64,000 nucleotides of DNA from Mallotus nudiflorus (taxonomy: Eukaryota > Streptophyta > Magnoliopsida > Malpighiales > Euphorbiaceae), in contig CANTUR010000793.1 in assembly GCA_947683625.1 (NCBI GenBank), forward strand, positions 2,294,001 through 2,358,000. Direction: 5' to 3'. The notes beneath the pieces were generated by a model. It saw only the letters and a program-made list of their open reading frames with translations, did no database searches and was not told the DNA's origin. The position numbers and the translations under genes are program-made. Positions within the stretch are counted from its first letter, which is position 1. Each line of letters starts with the position of its first letter. Below, one piece after another: positions 1 through 10,919 of the stretch.

Positions 1-673
1 CAAGTGGATGATTGCGACTTGGTGCCTCGGTTGATGCCTTTACTCTCGAGGACCGGCAGTTCTGTTGGAATAAGTGGGCCCAGTTGGCCAGTAGCAATTT
101 GGGATTAGGGTTCTACCGAGATTTTTGAAAAGATATATATGCATATATACACATTATAAAATTATTTTCACTATAAATATATGGTTTTCAAAAGGGTTTT
201 CAAACTGTACAGCTCTTTTTATTGACTTACTTAGTGAGGTCTGATTCCCCTCAATTTATTTTTTTCCAAAGCTTGGGAGTTCGACCTCAGACTGCCTCCA
301 CGCCAGATTTCTTCATCACCAGCCATATTATATAGGTTATTGTAAGCTGTACTGTAGTAGTAACTCTAGAAAACTGCAGTAGTAACCGTACTAAGAATTT
401 GTATGATTTTAGTATACTTGTGTATTTTATCTTAATGAACCGTGCTTATGTATAATGATTTATGATATGTGACGCTGGAGAATATTTTATTTATGCATTC
501 AGTTATGTTTAATTTCAAAAAAATCAGTTTGATAATGTGTTCCGTTATGAAATAAATTTTTAAATTGTAAGGTTTTATTTTTCTTTTCTTTAAGGCTTAC
601 TACGGGTTTAGAGGGCCTTACGCCTACCCATTCCCTAGTGCCGGTCATGTGCCCTCGGATTCGGGTCATGACA
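1..673 (+). repeat. 5' LTR of element 1 (3' part only)
   Basis: This is the terminal part of a long LTR. It ends in TGACA at 669-673, four bases before the primer-binding site. It aligns by eye with the end of the solo LTR near 51850-52591, sharing the blocks around 'tactctcg', 'ccggcagt' and 'ccctagtg'. The first 100 bases hold the last copies of the hairpin-like tandem repeat described at 10920-11230. The LTR start lies outside the window. Confidence 0.85.
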
Positions 674-677
674 AAGT

Positions 678-689
678 TGGTATTAGAGC
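678..689 (+). other. primer-binding site (initiator Met tRNA type), element 1
   Basis: TGGTATTAGAGC follows the LTR after a four-base spacer. It differs at one position from TGGTATCAGAGC, the usual plant site complementary to the 3' end of initiator methionine tRNA. The mismatch is a C-to-T change, like much of the decay in this element. Confidence 0.85.
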
Positions 690-821
690 TTAAGTTTGAT
701 TAATTATCTATGTCTGTCTTTTTGTGTAACTACTGCAGTAATAGGGTTGATAATTGTCTTTGAGATGTTCTTGTTTCTAATTTCACTTTGTGATAAAAAC
801 TCTTACTTTGTTTTGAATTCA

Positions 822-840
822 ATTTTCTTTATCTTTTCAG
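822..840 (+). promoter_or_regulatory. splice-acceptor-like site just before gag
   Basis: A pyrimidine-rich run ends in CAG at 838-840, one base before the gag ATG at 842. This matches a plant 3' splice site. In the chromovirus on the minus strand the same place (about 18154) reads TTTTCAA, so the AG is lost there. Whether it is used is inference; see the donor-like sites at 6113, 12686, 20770, 49833 and 50163. Confidence 0.45.
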
Positions 841-841
841 A

Positions 842-2186
842 ATGAGGTGTGTGCGAACCGACCTCGATGCTGATCTAACTCTCAGACTTGATGAGTAGTC
901 TGTGCATGATGAGGCTCCTTCTCCTGCTCCACGTCATAGGGGCAGAGGTAAAGGTAGAGGTTGAGTTAGGGCAGTTGCAGCTGAGATTCTTGATCAGTAG
1001 CCAGTTGAGCCTGAAGCCCCAGCCGTAGACCCCATAGCCTTTGCAGTTGGACTAGCAGGGATTAATCAGGGTCTTGTAGCATTGAATCAGGTGATGCCCC
1101 TTGTGCAGCAGATGCTACAGTAGAGGAATCAGGGGATGTTAGATACTGATGCAGCATTTCTCTACTACCAGATCGGTAGAGTTTCTTTTGACGGTACGGG
1201 TGACTCCTTAGATTTCATTAATGCAATTGAGATACGTACCCAGACGGGACACACGAATTATTAGCGGATAATGATTATGGAGTTGTCAGTTTAAGCGGCA
1301 GCTCAAGACTTGTTCATGCAGTCGATTCAGCCGTCCATGCATGAGTTGACTTGGCTAGAGTTTAAGGACCGCTTCTTGAGATTCTTCTGTCCTCCAGCCA
1401 CCAGAGATGCCTACAGGTGGCAGTTGCTCCACATCACTAGAGGGGATAGGTCAGTGAAGGACTACACTAGGGAGTTTAATAGGCTATCCCAACATGCAGA
1501 GGACATCAGGAGGGACCTTTACAAAGCAATAAAGTTGTATGTCACTCGTTTGGGACCCGCTTTTATTGGTATACATACCGAGGACTGCACCTTAGAGAGT
1601 GTGAATGAGGAGGCCTATTTGATTGAGAGGCAACATATCTGCCAGGGCACCATGTTGGATCCCTATATGGTTGGTGGTAGTGGATATGGTATAGCTCTTG
1701 GATATCAACAGCCAGCATTTCACATTGGTAGTTCGAGTCAGCAAGCTGCGGGTACTTCACAGCAGGGTGGTAGGAGGTCCAGGACTCACCGAGTTGGTCG
1801 ACATGGTTATGCCACAAATAGGAGAAGTGGTAGAGGTCATAGATTTAGTACTGGAGTCAGCAGCAGTAGTAGTGGGCAGAGCTCCGGACAGAGTAGTTCT
1901 GGGTCTGGGGCCAGTGCATGCAAGTTGTGGACGATTCCATCAGGGCCCGTGTCATTTGTTGTCGGGCGCTTACTTTAGATGTGGATAGGTTGGTCATCTT
2001 GTCAGAGCTTGTCCTCACTCCGAATATTAGCCATAGTACGCTCAGGGTTTGTCTTCATCAGTGGCTCAGCCCTACTATCCGATGCCCTAGCAGTATAGAG
2101 CACCAGTACAACCATAGTAGAGACCGCCATAGCTTATGGGCTAGTAGGGTCGAGGTTCAGTTGGTAGGCCTAGTGGTCGTGGGTTT
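842..2186 (+). pseudogene. gag: gag (capsid/nucleocapsid), element 1, broken
   Basis: Gag would assemble the virus-like particle and package RNA. The start is the ATG at 842, directly after the acceptor-like site. Several stops interrupt the N-terminal part (near 897, 963, 1000, 1122). The best-preserved piece is 1310-1978, holding the retrotransposon-gag core (WLEFKDRF, DRSVKDYTREFNRLS) followed by a Ser/Gly-rich linker. A zinc-knuckle remnant lies near 1965-2015, reading F-R-C-G-stop-V-G-H with the first cysteine changed to tyrosine; it is in another frame, so there is also a frameshift near 1920. Most stops sit where related copies keep glutamine, arginine or tryptophan. Confidence 0.85.
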
Positions 2187-2711
2187 ATGCAGCCTTCGAC
2201 ATCTCGGCAGGTAGGTCGTGGCCAGGCTCGAGTGTTCACTTTGACACCGCAGGATGCTCAGACTTCTAATGCAGTGGTAGCAGGTATTCTCTCAATCTGT
2301 GCATGTGATGCTAGAGTATTATTTGACCTCGACGCTTCACATTCATTCATTTCTCCTGTGTTTGCTTCGAGAATCGAGTGGCAGCCTTCCAGGTTGTCCT
2401 TTCCTCTATCTGTATTGACTCCTCTTAGTGACGAGTTGGAGATAGATATTTTCTTTCCTTTATATCCGGTGTTAGTTGATGGTAGAGAATTATTAGCGGA
2501 CTTGGTATTGCTTGATGTGTTGGAATTCGACGTCATTTTAGGTATGGATTGGTTGTCGAGGTATTATGCTTTGGTGAATTATCAAGAGAAAGAAGTGGTG
2601 TTCAAAATTCCAAACGAAGAAGAGTTCTGTTTTAAAGGTGAAAGGTGTTCCATGCCTCATAATCTCATTTCTGCCATTACAGCTCGAAAGATGCTTAGAA
2701 GGGGTTGTTAA
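2187..2711 (+). pseudogene. aspartic protease region, element 1
   Basis: An open stretch covering the linker and the aspartic protease that would cleave Gag-Pol. The conserved first block reads LFDLDASHSFIS; the family normally has D-S-G at the catalytic site, so the catalytic aspartate is kept but the next two residues are altered (D-L-D). The second conserved block (DVILGMDWL) is intact near residues 112-120. The frame ends at a stop at 2709-2711; the homologous place in the minus-strand copy reads through into the reverse transcriptase, so this stop is a break within one polyprotein. Confidence 0.85.
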
Positions 2712-2765
2712 GGTTACTTGGCAGTAGTAAGAGATGTTGAGAAAGAGAATGGAGTAATCAAATAG

Positions 2766-4190
2766 GTGCCAGTGGTGTGTGAATTTCTGGATGTCTATCC
2801 TGAAGAATTACCGGGATTACCACTAGATAGAGAGATAGAGTTCTGTATCGATGTCATACCTGGTATAGATCCTATTTCTATGCCACCCTACATAATGGCA
2901 CCAGTTGAATTACTGGAGCTAAAGGAGCAGTTACAGAAGTTGCTTGATAAGGGTTTCATAAGACCCAGTACATCGCCTTGGGGTGCTTCGGTGTTTTTTG
3001 TGAAGAAGAAGGATGGTAGCCTTCAACTTTGAATTGATTACAGGTAGTTGAACAAGGTCACCATCAAGAACAAGTATCCACTTCCAAGGATCAATGACCT
3101 GTTTGATCAGCTTTAAGGTGCTACATGCTTCTCTGAGATAGACTTGAGATCTGGGTATCACCAGTTGAGAATCAAAAGTGGTAATGAGCCTATGACAGCC
3201 TTTCAGACAAGATATGGCCATTATGAGTTCTTAGTAATGTCCTTTGGGTTAACTAATGCTCCAGCAGCCTTTATAGACTTGATGAATCGGGTGTTCAGGC
3301 CATACTTGGACTGGTTTGTAATAGTCTTCATTGACAACATCTTGGTTTATTCCAAGAGTGAAGCTAAGCATGTTATGCATCTAAGAAGGGTGCTTCAGAC
3401 TTTAAGGGAGCATAAGTTGTATGCCAAGTTTTCAAAGTGCAAGTTCTGGTTGAATTAAGTGAAATTTTTAGGCCACATGATTTCAAAGGATGGCATATAA
3501 GTGGACCTTAAGAAGATAGAAGCTATCACAGAGTGGTCGAGGCCAACTACAGTCAGAGAAGTACAGAGTTTCCTGGGTCTAGTAGGCTACTACAAGAGAT
3601 TTGTGAAGGACTTCTCTAGAATTGCCGCACCTTTAACAAGGCTGACCTAGAAGAGTGCTAAGTTTGTGTGGATAGACAGATGCGAAGAGCACTTCCAGTT
3701 ATTGAAGGATTTATTGACATCAGCTCCCATTCTGACCTTGCCTTCTGGAAATGAAGGGTATACGGTGTATTGTGATGCTTCCAGAGTAGGATTGGGTTGT
3801 GTGTTAATGCGAAATGGCCAAGTAATTGCTTATGCTTCAAGGAAGTTGAAGAGGCATGAGCAAAACTATCCTACTCATGACTTGGAGATGGCAGCCATTG
3901 TGTTTGCTTTGAAAATATGGAGGCATTACTTGTATAGAGTGACATGTGAGATATACACTGATCATAAGAGCTTGAAATATATCTTCCAACGGAGGGACTT
4001 AAACCTGAGGCAGAGAAGATGGATGGAACTTCTTAAGGATTATGATTGTTCCATTTTATACCATCTAGGCAAGGCTAATGTTGTTGCTGATGCCTTAAGT
4101 AGGAAGTCAGCGGGCAGTCTTGCCCACATCAACACAGAAAGGAGGCCTATTATCAAGGAGTTGCACGGGTTGATTGATCAAGGGTTATAG
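2766..4190 (+). pseudogene. reverse transcriptase and RNase H, element 1, broken
   Basis: Reverse transcriptase begins after EELPGLPLDREIEF and shows the blocks GFIRPSTSPWGA, EIDLRSGYHQ, FGLTNAPA and the active-site block FIDNILVYS at about 3330-3356. The family has FIDD there; the second catalytic aspartate is now asparagine. RNase H follows (3666-4190) with YTVYCDASRVGLG, HDLEMAAIVFAL, YTDHKSLKYIF and an ADALSRK tail. At least six in-frame stops lie at 3030, 3048, 3114, 3457, 3498 and 3649, mostly at former Gln, Arg or Trp codons. Even with readthrough the altered active site would be expected to abolish polymerisation. Confidence 0.92.
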
Positions 4191-4295
4191 ATGAAAGTTA
4201 CCTGAAAGTTCCTTTTAGCTCAATTCAGGGTACGATCAATATACTTGGATCAAGTTAAGGCAGCTCAGAATAGAGACCCACAGTTGTAGAGGATT

Positions 4296-5143
4296 ATGTA
4301 TAAAGTGCAACAAGGGCAGTCAAGAGACTTTGTGGTTGACAAAGAAGGTGTATTGTGGTTGGGCACTAGAATTTATGTGCTGGATGTTGATGACTTGAGG
4401 AAGGAAATTATGGAAGAGGCACATTTTTCTACTTATAGTATTCATCCAAGTTCTACCAAGATGTATCATGACTTGAAAGATACATATTGGTGGAATGGAA
4501 TGAAGAGGGATATTGTAGAGTTTGTGTCTAAATGTCTGACTTGTCAGCAAGTGAAGCTTGAATATTAGAGACCCTCGGGATTGTTGCAACCTATGCCAAT
4601 TCCTGAATGGAAATGGGACATGATAGCTATGGACTTGTGACCGGACTACCTCGAACTACAGGAGGTTATGATGCTATTTGGGTGATTGTTGATAGGCTAA
4701 CTAAGTCAGCACATTTTCTACCAATAAAGAAGACGTACTCTACTGATAGACTGGTGAGACTTTATGTCAATAGAATTATTTTTTTACATGGAGTACCAGT
4801 GAGTACAGTGTCGGACAGAGGAGCCATATTCACCTCAATCTTTTGGCAAGAATTACACAAGGCTTTGGGCACCATATTGGATTTCAGTACGGCTTTCCAT
4901 CCTCAGACAGATGGTCAGTCTGAGAGGACCATCCAGATGTTAGAAGATATGCTGAGGATGTGTGTGATGGATTTTGAAGGACAGTGGGATTCACACTTGC
5001 CATTGATTGAGTTTGCTTACAATAATAGCTATCATGCTAGCATTAAGATGGCTCTGTATGAGGCATTGTATGGTAGGAAGTGCAGATCACCATTATGTTG
5101 GGAGATTCGTGAAAGACAGTTAACAAGTCTAGAGTTAGTGTAG
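4296..5143 (+). pseudogene. integrase, element 1, broken
   Basis: Integrase would insert the cDNA copy. The N-terminal HHCC zinc-binding domain is visible at 4296-4568 (paired histidines, then CLTCQQ) and ends in a stop. The catalytic core (about 4607-5140) keeps the first aspartate in VIVDRLTKSAHF, the second in TVSDRGAIF and the glutamate in DGQSERTIQ, spaced as a D,D-35-E core. A stop at 5141-5143 separates the core from the C-terminal part. The core frame starts one frame off the zinc finger, so there is a frameshift around 4570-4640. Confidence 0.9.
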
Positions 5144-5670
5144 GTGACTTCAGAGAAAGTCCCCATCATACAGCAGCGATTGAAGACAGCCTTCAGCAGA
5201 CAAAAGAGCTATGCTGACCCTAGGAGGAAGGATGTATCCTTTATGGTTGGAGACATGGTATTCCTGAAGGTGTCTCCAATGAAAGGAGTCATGAGATTTG
5301 GCAAGAAGGGTAAGCTAGCTCCTAGATACATTAGACCGTTTAAAATTCGGTCTAGAGTGGGTGAAGTGGCGTATAGGCTGGTGTTACCACCAGAACTATC
5401 GAGAATCCATCCTGTATTCCATGTGTCTATGCTGAGGAAATACGTTCCTGATCCATCTCATATTTTGCAACTTCAAGCCGTAGAGCTTAGCGATGATCTA
5501 ACCTATAAAGAGTACCTAGTGGCAATTGTGGATTGCCAAATCTGACAGTTGCAGACTAAGGAGATACCGATGGTGAAGGTGCTATGGAGTAACCATTCTG
5601 TTGAGGATTGCACCTGGGAAACTGAAGCAGAGATGCAAGTTTCTTTCCGTATGTCTTTCCTTCTTAATCT
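5144..5670 (+). pseudogene. integrase C-terminus with chromodomain-like tail, element 1
   Basis: It starts with the DNA-binding GPY/F-type region (KLAPRYIRPFKIRSRVGEVAY, IHPVFHVSMLRKYV) and continues past a stop near 5542 into VKVLWSNHSVEDCTWE (about 5567-5620), which has the aromatic and W-E pattern of a chromovirus chromodomain. That domain is thought to steer integration to heterochromatin. The presence of this tail is the main reason for assigning the chromovirus lineage. Confidence 0.82.
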
Positions 5671-5712
5671 TTGTAATTTTTTTTCTTTTCTTGAATTCGG
5701 GGATGAATTCTT

Positions 5713-5727
5713 ATAAGGAGGGCAGAC
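5713..5727 (+). other. polypurine tract, element 1
   Basis: ATAAGGAGGGCAGAC lies immediately before the 3' LTR start (TGTAACACCC at 5728). It is the site where plus-strand DNA synthesis would start. The minus-strand copy has the matching tract ending in GGGGGGACAAC at 13300-13312. Confidence 0.82.
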
Positions 5728-5885
5728 TGTAACACCCTACGTTTTTATTTAACTAAAGTAATTATCAGATTTTGTTAGTGATAAATAAATTTAAATTAGA
5801 TTACACAATTTTAATTATCTAGCTATTTAATTGATATGTATTTATTTTACTATTATTTTAAGACTTTGTTATTTTAAAAATTTAT

Positions 5886-6118
5886 TATTATATATGGAAA
5901 GCTCCCTAGTTGTTGTTGCTGCTGCTCCTCTTCTTCCTCGCCAGGCAGCATCTCCTATTCCTTGCACGACAGCTCTGCACTTCCAGTTCTGCCCAACTTC
6001 GTTTCTCCTTCATCAGTTGATGCTTCCCTGCTGCATCGAGCTACCTCCATCGTCCCTTATTTCTGGTGGCAGCAAGCCTTCTTCCTCCTCCTTCGATTTG
6101 CTCTGCTGGATAGTGAGT
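5886..6118 (+). promoter_or_regulatory. TATA-like box, pyrimidine-rich leader and donor-like site in 3' LTR of element 1
   Basis: A TATATA sequence at 5887-5895 is followed by about 200 bases of C/T-rich, GC-richer sequence ending in GTGAGTAA at 6113-6120, a good 5' splice-site match. The same order is present in the other chromovirus LTRs here. Function is inferred from conservation only. Confidence 0.45.
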
Positions 6119-7020
6119 AACACTCACTCATTTCCTTCTTTTTCCTCTCGATTCTTGATGGTTTTGGTAGATCCTAGCATTATTGTAGTTGTTTATTGTT
6201 TAATGAAGTTGGTTTTGATTTTCTTGGGAATTTTGGTGAATTATTAATCTTTTTTTTTTACAGAATTATATTGAATTTATTTGATATTTAATTGAAAATT
6301 CTTTAGGTTTAGTTAGTAATTAGGGTAGTTGTTGTTAATTATTTTTGGGTGTGCTAATTTTATTGAAGATTATAAGAATTATTGTGAATTTGGTAAATTT
6401 TGAATATTTTAGTAATATTTTGTTTATATCCGAAATTTATTTGTAAAATTTATAAAAAATTTGATAATTGGTGTTGTTGCCAATTGTTATTAATTTTAGG
6501 ATTTAATTTATAATTTTGTGAATTTTATACTATTTTTGTAATTATTTTTAAGTTTATGTCAAATGTGGATATTAAACTAAATTTATAAATTTGGAAGGAA
6601 TTAGTAGTCAATTATATGTTTTTAATTATATTAAGATGTTTAATGTAGAGAAAATAATTTTAGATATTTGTATAATTTTCAAGGAAGTTTTAGTATTAAT
6701 AGTGTATTATATAAGTTTGTATATTATATGGGTAGAAACGTAATTTTTGTTAATTATAGTTAAACAATAAATTGTGGTTGGTTTTAATTAAAATTAAGGG
6801 AATTAAAAAGGAATTTTTCAAACTAATTTTAATAATATACTAAATATCATTTTGAATAATACGTATACTTTTATTTTTATATGGGTAAATATGCAAATTA
6901 TGCTCATTATAGTTAAGTATATATTTTAATTGGTTTTATTAAAATTTAGGCAGTTAGAGAATTTTTATAAATTTATAAGTATTTTAATTAAGTAATATTA
7001 ATTTTTTTTATTGTTTCCTA

Positions 7021-7045
7021 TATATATATATATATATATATATAT
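7021..7045. repeat. (TA)n microsatellite
   Basis: An uninterrupted TA run of about 25 bases inside the truncated 3' LTR of element 1. Confidence 0.9.
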
Positions 7046-7477
7046 TGGTGAAATTGTTTTTAAGCTTTAAAGAGGAATTATTTTCTAAATTATGGATATT
7101 TGTATGAACCTTTAAAAGAATGAGGCCTCCAAGCCTTTGGAGTTTGAAGGTCCTAACAAGGAAGAAAATGAAGAGGTGCCTCAACTCACCTTAAAAGAGG
7201 AGCTACCAAAGGATTGATAATTTAAAAAGGATCACCCAAAATGAGCTCATTATTAGTGACACTTTAAAAGGGGTAACCATTAGATATCATTCTAGACCCT
7301 TAGTTAACCTAGCCTTTATTTGTCAAATTGAAACAAAATCTACTAATAAGGCTTTAAAAGATGAGTTCTAAGTCTTTACCATGCAATAAGAACTCAATCA
7401 ATTTAAGAAAAATAAGGTCTAGTACTTGGTTCCAAGACCAAAGAAATATCCTATTATTGGCATTAAATGGGTGTATA

Positions 7478-7564
7478 GAAATAAGTTAAATGAACAATGT
7501 GTCATAGAAATAAGTTAAATGAACAAGGTGTCATAGAAATAAGTTAAATGAACAAGGTGTCATT
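7478..7564 (+). repeat. 29-bp direct repeat, three copies, within copia relic
   Basis: Three consecutive copies start at 7478, 7507 and 7536 with the core GAAATAAGTTAAATGAACAA; they differ at about one base. The unit is not a multiple of three, so it shifts the old reading frame. It looks like slippage after the element died. Confidence 0.9.
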
Positions 7565-8440
7565 ACTAGAAATAAGTCTAGGTTAGTGGCCAAAGGTTAT
7601 AATCAAGAGGAAGACATTGTTTATAATAAAACCTTTTATGCAGTTGCAAGGTTGCAAGCCATTAGGATGTTACTTGCATTTTCATCATACATTAATTATA
7701 AAGTTTTTAGGTGGATGTTAAAAATTATTTTTAAATTGTTTTATTCAAGATAAGGTAAAAGTTGAACAATCTCCAGGTTTTGAAAATCATAAATTCCCTA
7801 TTTCATGTATTTAAATTGTCTAAAGCATTATATGTCTTGAAGCAAGCTTCTAGAGCTTGATAAGAAAGGTTGAGTGACTTTCTGTTAAAGAAAAGATTCT
7901 CTAAAAGAAAGGTTGACATAACTCTTTTCATAAAAAGATCAAATAATGACTTGCTCATTTTGCAAATTTATGTTGATGATATTATATTCAGTGCTATAGC
8001 TAATCGCTTGTGTAAGGATTTTTCCAAGTTGATATAAGGTGAATTTGAGATGAGCATGAAAGGTGAACTTAAGTTCTTCCTTGGACTTCAAATCAAGTGA
8101 TATAAGGATGAGATCTTCACCAACCAAGCCAAGTACACTAGAGACATTCTCAAGAAGTTTGACATAGAGGTATCTAAAGTTAGCAAGATTCATTTAAGCA
8201 CCGCCACTAAACTCTTAAATGATGAGAATGGAAAACCAATTAAGGAAAAGAAATATAGAGGTATGATAAGATATTTACTCTATGTTATAAGTAGTAGACC
8301 TGATATAATGTTTGCTACATGTTTATATGTTAGATTTCAATCATGTCCTAAGGAATCCCATTTAAATGCCATCAAAAGAATTTTTAAGATCTAATAGACA
8401 CTTTGCATTTAGGTCTTTGTTACCTTAAGAGTTCAACCTT

Positions 8441-8796
8441 TGAATTGATTAGTTATTTGGATGCGAACTTTGTTGATAACTTATTAGATAGAAAGAACAC
8501 TTATGAAACTTTTGAATTTTTAGGACAATGTATAGTTTCTTGGTTAAGGAAGAAATAAGTTTTGATTGCCTTGTCCACGACCGAAGCTAAATATGAAACA
8601 CTATATCTATATATATATTGAATTGATTAGTTATTTGGATACAGACTTTGTCGATAGCTTATTAGATAGAAAGAAGACTTATGAAACTTGTGAATTTTTA
8701 GGACAATGTATAGTTTCTTGGTTAAGCAAGAAATAAGTTTTGGTTTCCTTGTCCACGATCGAAGCTAAATATGAAACACTATATATATATATATAA
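8441..8796 (+). repeat. 178-bp tandem duplication of the copia RNase H segment
   Basis: The block at 8441-8618 is repeated at 8619-8796 with scattered substitutions. It covers the RNase H part of the copia relic and a short TA-rich run at each end. The TA runs at the joints could have seeded the duplication. Confidence 0.88.
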
Positions 8797-8841
8797 ACAT
8801 TTAAATCCTTAAAATTTTTCATATTTTAATATTTTTTAAAG

Positions 8842-9336
8842 GAAGAAACCATAATAAAGCCCTTGAACTTTGACACTTTATTTTATTGAGCCCCTCAACT
8901 TTTATTGTGGTTTATTAAGTTCTCAATCTTTTATTTTTGTATAAATTAAGGACAAATAATACTAAAGTAAAGAATTTGTGCAACAATTCAAGTTTGCTGT
9001 TGCTAATTATGTTGTTATGAAAGGTTTATAGATACATTTTATGAAGAATAAAAGAAAAAAGGTGAAGACAAGGCGTAAGTAAAAATGTCCATGGAGGTTA
9101 TTTGCTTCAATTGATAATTCTAATGACCCATTCACTGTTAAAACTTACCATTGACATCATAATTGTGGTAGAGTAAACAAAATTTATTTGACAATTTCAT
9201 TACTTCAGTCTAATTGGTCTGTAATTTATACAAAAATAAAAGATTGAGGGCTTAATAAAAAATAATAAAAATTGAAGGTTTCAATAAAATAAAGTGTAAA
9301 AGTTTAGGGGATTCGTAATGGGTTTATTCGTTTCTC
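8842..9336. mobile_element. Non-autonomous MULE with long terminal inverted repeats
   Basis: The outer approximately 100 bases (8842-8948 and 9222-9336) are inverted copies of each other, sharing the blocks 'cactttattttattga' and 'tcttttatttttgtataa'. Between them, about 8985-9190 on the plus strand, a broken reading of the MuDR N-terminal transposase domain survives: a K-R/K-rich stretch, then KCPWRLFAS, then TVKTYH and a histidine/Asn-Cys-Gly motif, the C-P-W-x-L and H-x-C signature of that domain. Flanking 9-mers at 8833-8841 and 9337-9345 match at six of nine positions, a possible eroded target duplication. Most of the transposase is missing. Confidence 0.72.
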
Positions 9337-10256
9337 AATATAAAGTTTGAAATAGTGAGATAAATTTATATTCTTGAGATCATAGTGACGTGACGACTAC
9401 ATATTTTGAGTTACAAATGTTTTTAATTGGCATTTGAAAGACTTGTATGTGTGTGTGCGCTATAAATTATCAAAACTCTCAATGTGAATCTCTGCTAACA
9501 TTTATTATCTTTTACTAGCATCTAACATTTATTTTCAATGCCATTTAGATTCTAAACACTTTTATTTATTGCTTATTACATATATTGCTCGTATTTATCA
9601 AGATAAAGCTCTCTATCATAATTTATTTCTATGTCTATACTTATTTATTAGCTATATCTATGAGTATAATAAATGTGTTTATGTACCATTATCATGTGAG
9701 TATGCTTTATATACATTTCTTGTCATCGTATAATTTTACTTTCAAATCTTTCAATCTTATATTTACTATTCATTTCCTCACATTTGATTTAAAACCATCT
9801 TTTAAAATTATTCCTTTTTTTTTTTTTTATCTTGATTTAGTATGATGTTGGCTGCTTATAATATAAAAAAGCAATAACTTATTGAATGAGATTAATCCAT
9901 TCAAGTAACAAAATTTTGCTTGAGATGACAAGTTAAGGGCATTAATATATTTAAGTAATCGATATAAAAAAAATGGCTTTATTTGGTTCTTAATCTTCGT
10001 GATTTCAATCAACACCTTTTAAATTTTGAAATCCTCATTTTTATACATATGGTTTTTAATCTAAATGATAATTTTTAATTCAATTTTTTCTTTTGAAACC
10101 ATTTATTTCAAAGTTCATTTCTCATTTTTTTCACAATTTTTACATTGTTTTTAAGGTTTATTTTCATGGTTTTCTTTTATTTAAAATAAAACTAAATTTC
10201 AACTTGTTTTCAATGAATGATTCAAGATATAACCAAAATACCTCATTCCTCAAATC
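9337..10256. other. AT-rich sequence, no gene seen
   Basis: Low-complexity A/T-rich DNA with short chance open frames and no recognisable domain. It ends at the target duplication TAAAG (10257-10261) of the next retrotransposon. Confidence 0.6.
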
Positions 10257-10919
10257 TAAAGTGTCACGACCCGAACCTAGGGACACATAACTGACACCAG
10301 AGAATAAGAAAGCTTAAAGCTACTGAAACTCGTAGTAAGCCTTAAAAGAAAAATGTGGAATATTATACTTTAAAAACTTACAATAAAAGAATTTAATCAT
10401 GATGCACATTATCAAATTGATTTTTCTCAATTTAAACAAACCATATCATCGTTATGTATAAATAAACATCATTAGTTATACAAAATAGTATCTCAGTACA
10501 TTACTCATAATTGCATAATATCCAAATTAAAATATGCAATTATACAGTACTTTACTGTGGTACACAGATACTAATACAAACACAACTATATAGATCTACA
10601 TAAGATAGTCGGTGAAGAAACTACTTGGCATAGAGAAGTAGGCCTAACAGAAAACTCCCAAACTCTTGAAAAAAATAAATTGAGGGGAGTCAGACCTCAC
10701 TGAGTAAACTAATAAAAGAAATGGATGCGGTTTAAAGATTTTCTTTAAAATAAGTTTTTATGAAAATAAAATATATTTATAATTTATTCAATTCATTTGA
10801 TATACATATAGAAATTCATTTTTTTAAAAGGAAAGAAATAAATATTTAAATGTTTTTAAAACATTTCAGTATAAAAACTAGGTAGAACCCGAGTCCTTAA
10901 TTTTAACAGTCATTTGACT

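Larger units (their letters stand above)
1..7100 (+). mobile_element. Ty3/gypsy chromovirus (Tekay/Del-like), element 1, decayed
   Basis: A long LTR retrotransposon reading left to right: partial 5' LTR, primer-binding site, gag, protease, reverse transcriptase, RNase H, integrase with a C-terminal chromodomain-like tail, polypurine tract and the first part of the 3' LTR. The domain order (integrase last) defines Ty3/gypsy; the chromodomain-like tail and very long LTRs fit the Tekay/Del lineage. The reading frame is broken by many stops and several frameshifts, so it cannot move by itself. The 5' LTR is cut by the window edge. The 3' LTR fades near 7100, where an unrelated copia relic begins. 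The two LTR parts do not overlap (tail versus head), so insertion age cannot be estimated here. Confidence 0.93.
5728..7100 (+). repeat. 3' LTR of element 1, truncated
   Basis: It starts TGTAACACCC right after the polypurine tract. About 1.4 kb remain: an AT-rich lead-in, a TATA-like sequence near 5886, a pyrimidine-rich segment (5910-6110) and an AT-rich body with a (TA)n run at 7021-7045. Related LTRs in this window exceed 3 kb, so over half is missing. The right boundary near 7100 is approximate. Confidence 0.8.
7103..8800 (+). pseudogene. Ty1/copia (SIRE/Maximus-like) pol relic
   Basis: Heavily decayed copia polyprotein readable in pieces: a pre-RT segment ending in LVPRPKKYPIIG and KWVYRNKLNEQ (about 7425-7500), then RLVAKGYNQE (near 7590), an IYVDDIIFS block near 7966-7990, GELKFFLGLQI with TNQAKYTRDILKKF (8060-8165), SSRPDIMFATCL (8293-8325) and an RNase H piece with LSTTEAKYE-like sequence. 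Order and wording match the copia RT-RNase H region, closest from memory to the SIRE/Maximus lineage. The IYVDD block is intact, but stops and frameshifts are frequent. No LTRs, gag or integrase were seen, so this is a 3' pol fragment abutting the truncated gypsy LTR. Confidence 0.82.

Noticed and set aside
1563..1817. Antisense frames over gag, reverse transcriptase and integrase
   Set aside because: Shadows of the coding strand without independent support.
5831..6247. 138-codon open frame in the 3' LTR of element 1
   Set aside because: It covers the pyrimidine-rich leader conserved among LTRs; no domain and not kept open in sister LTRs.
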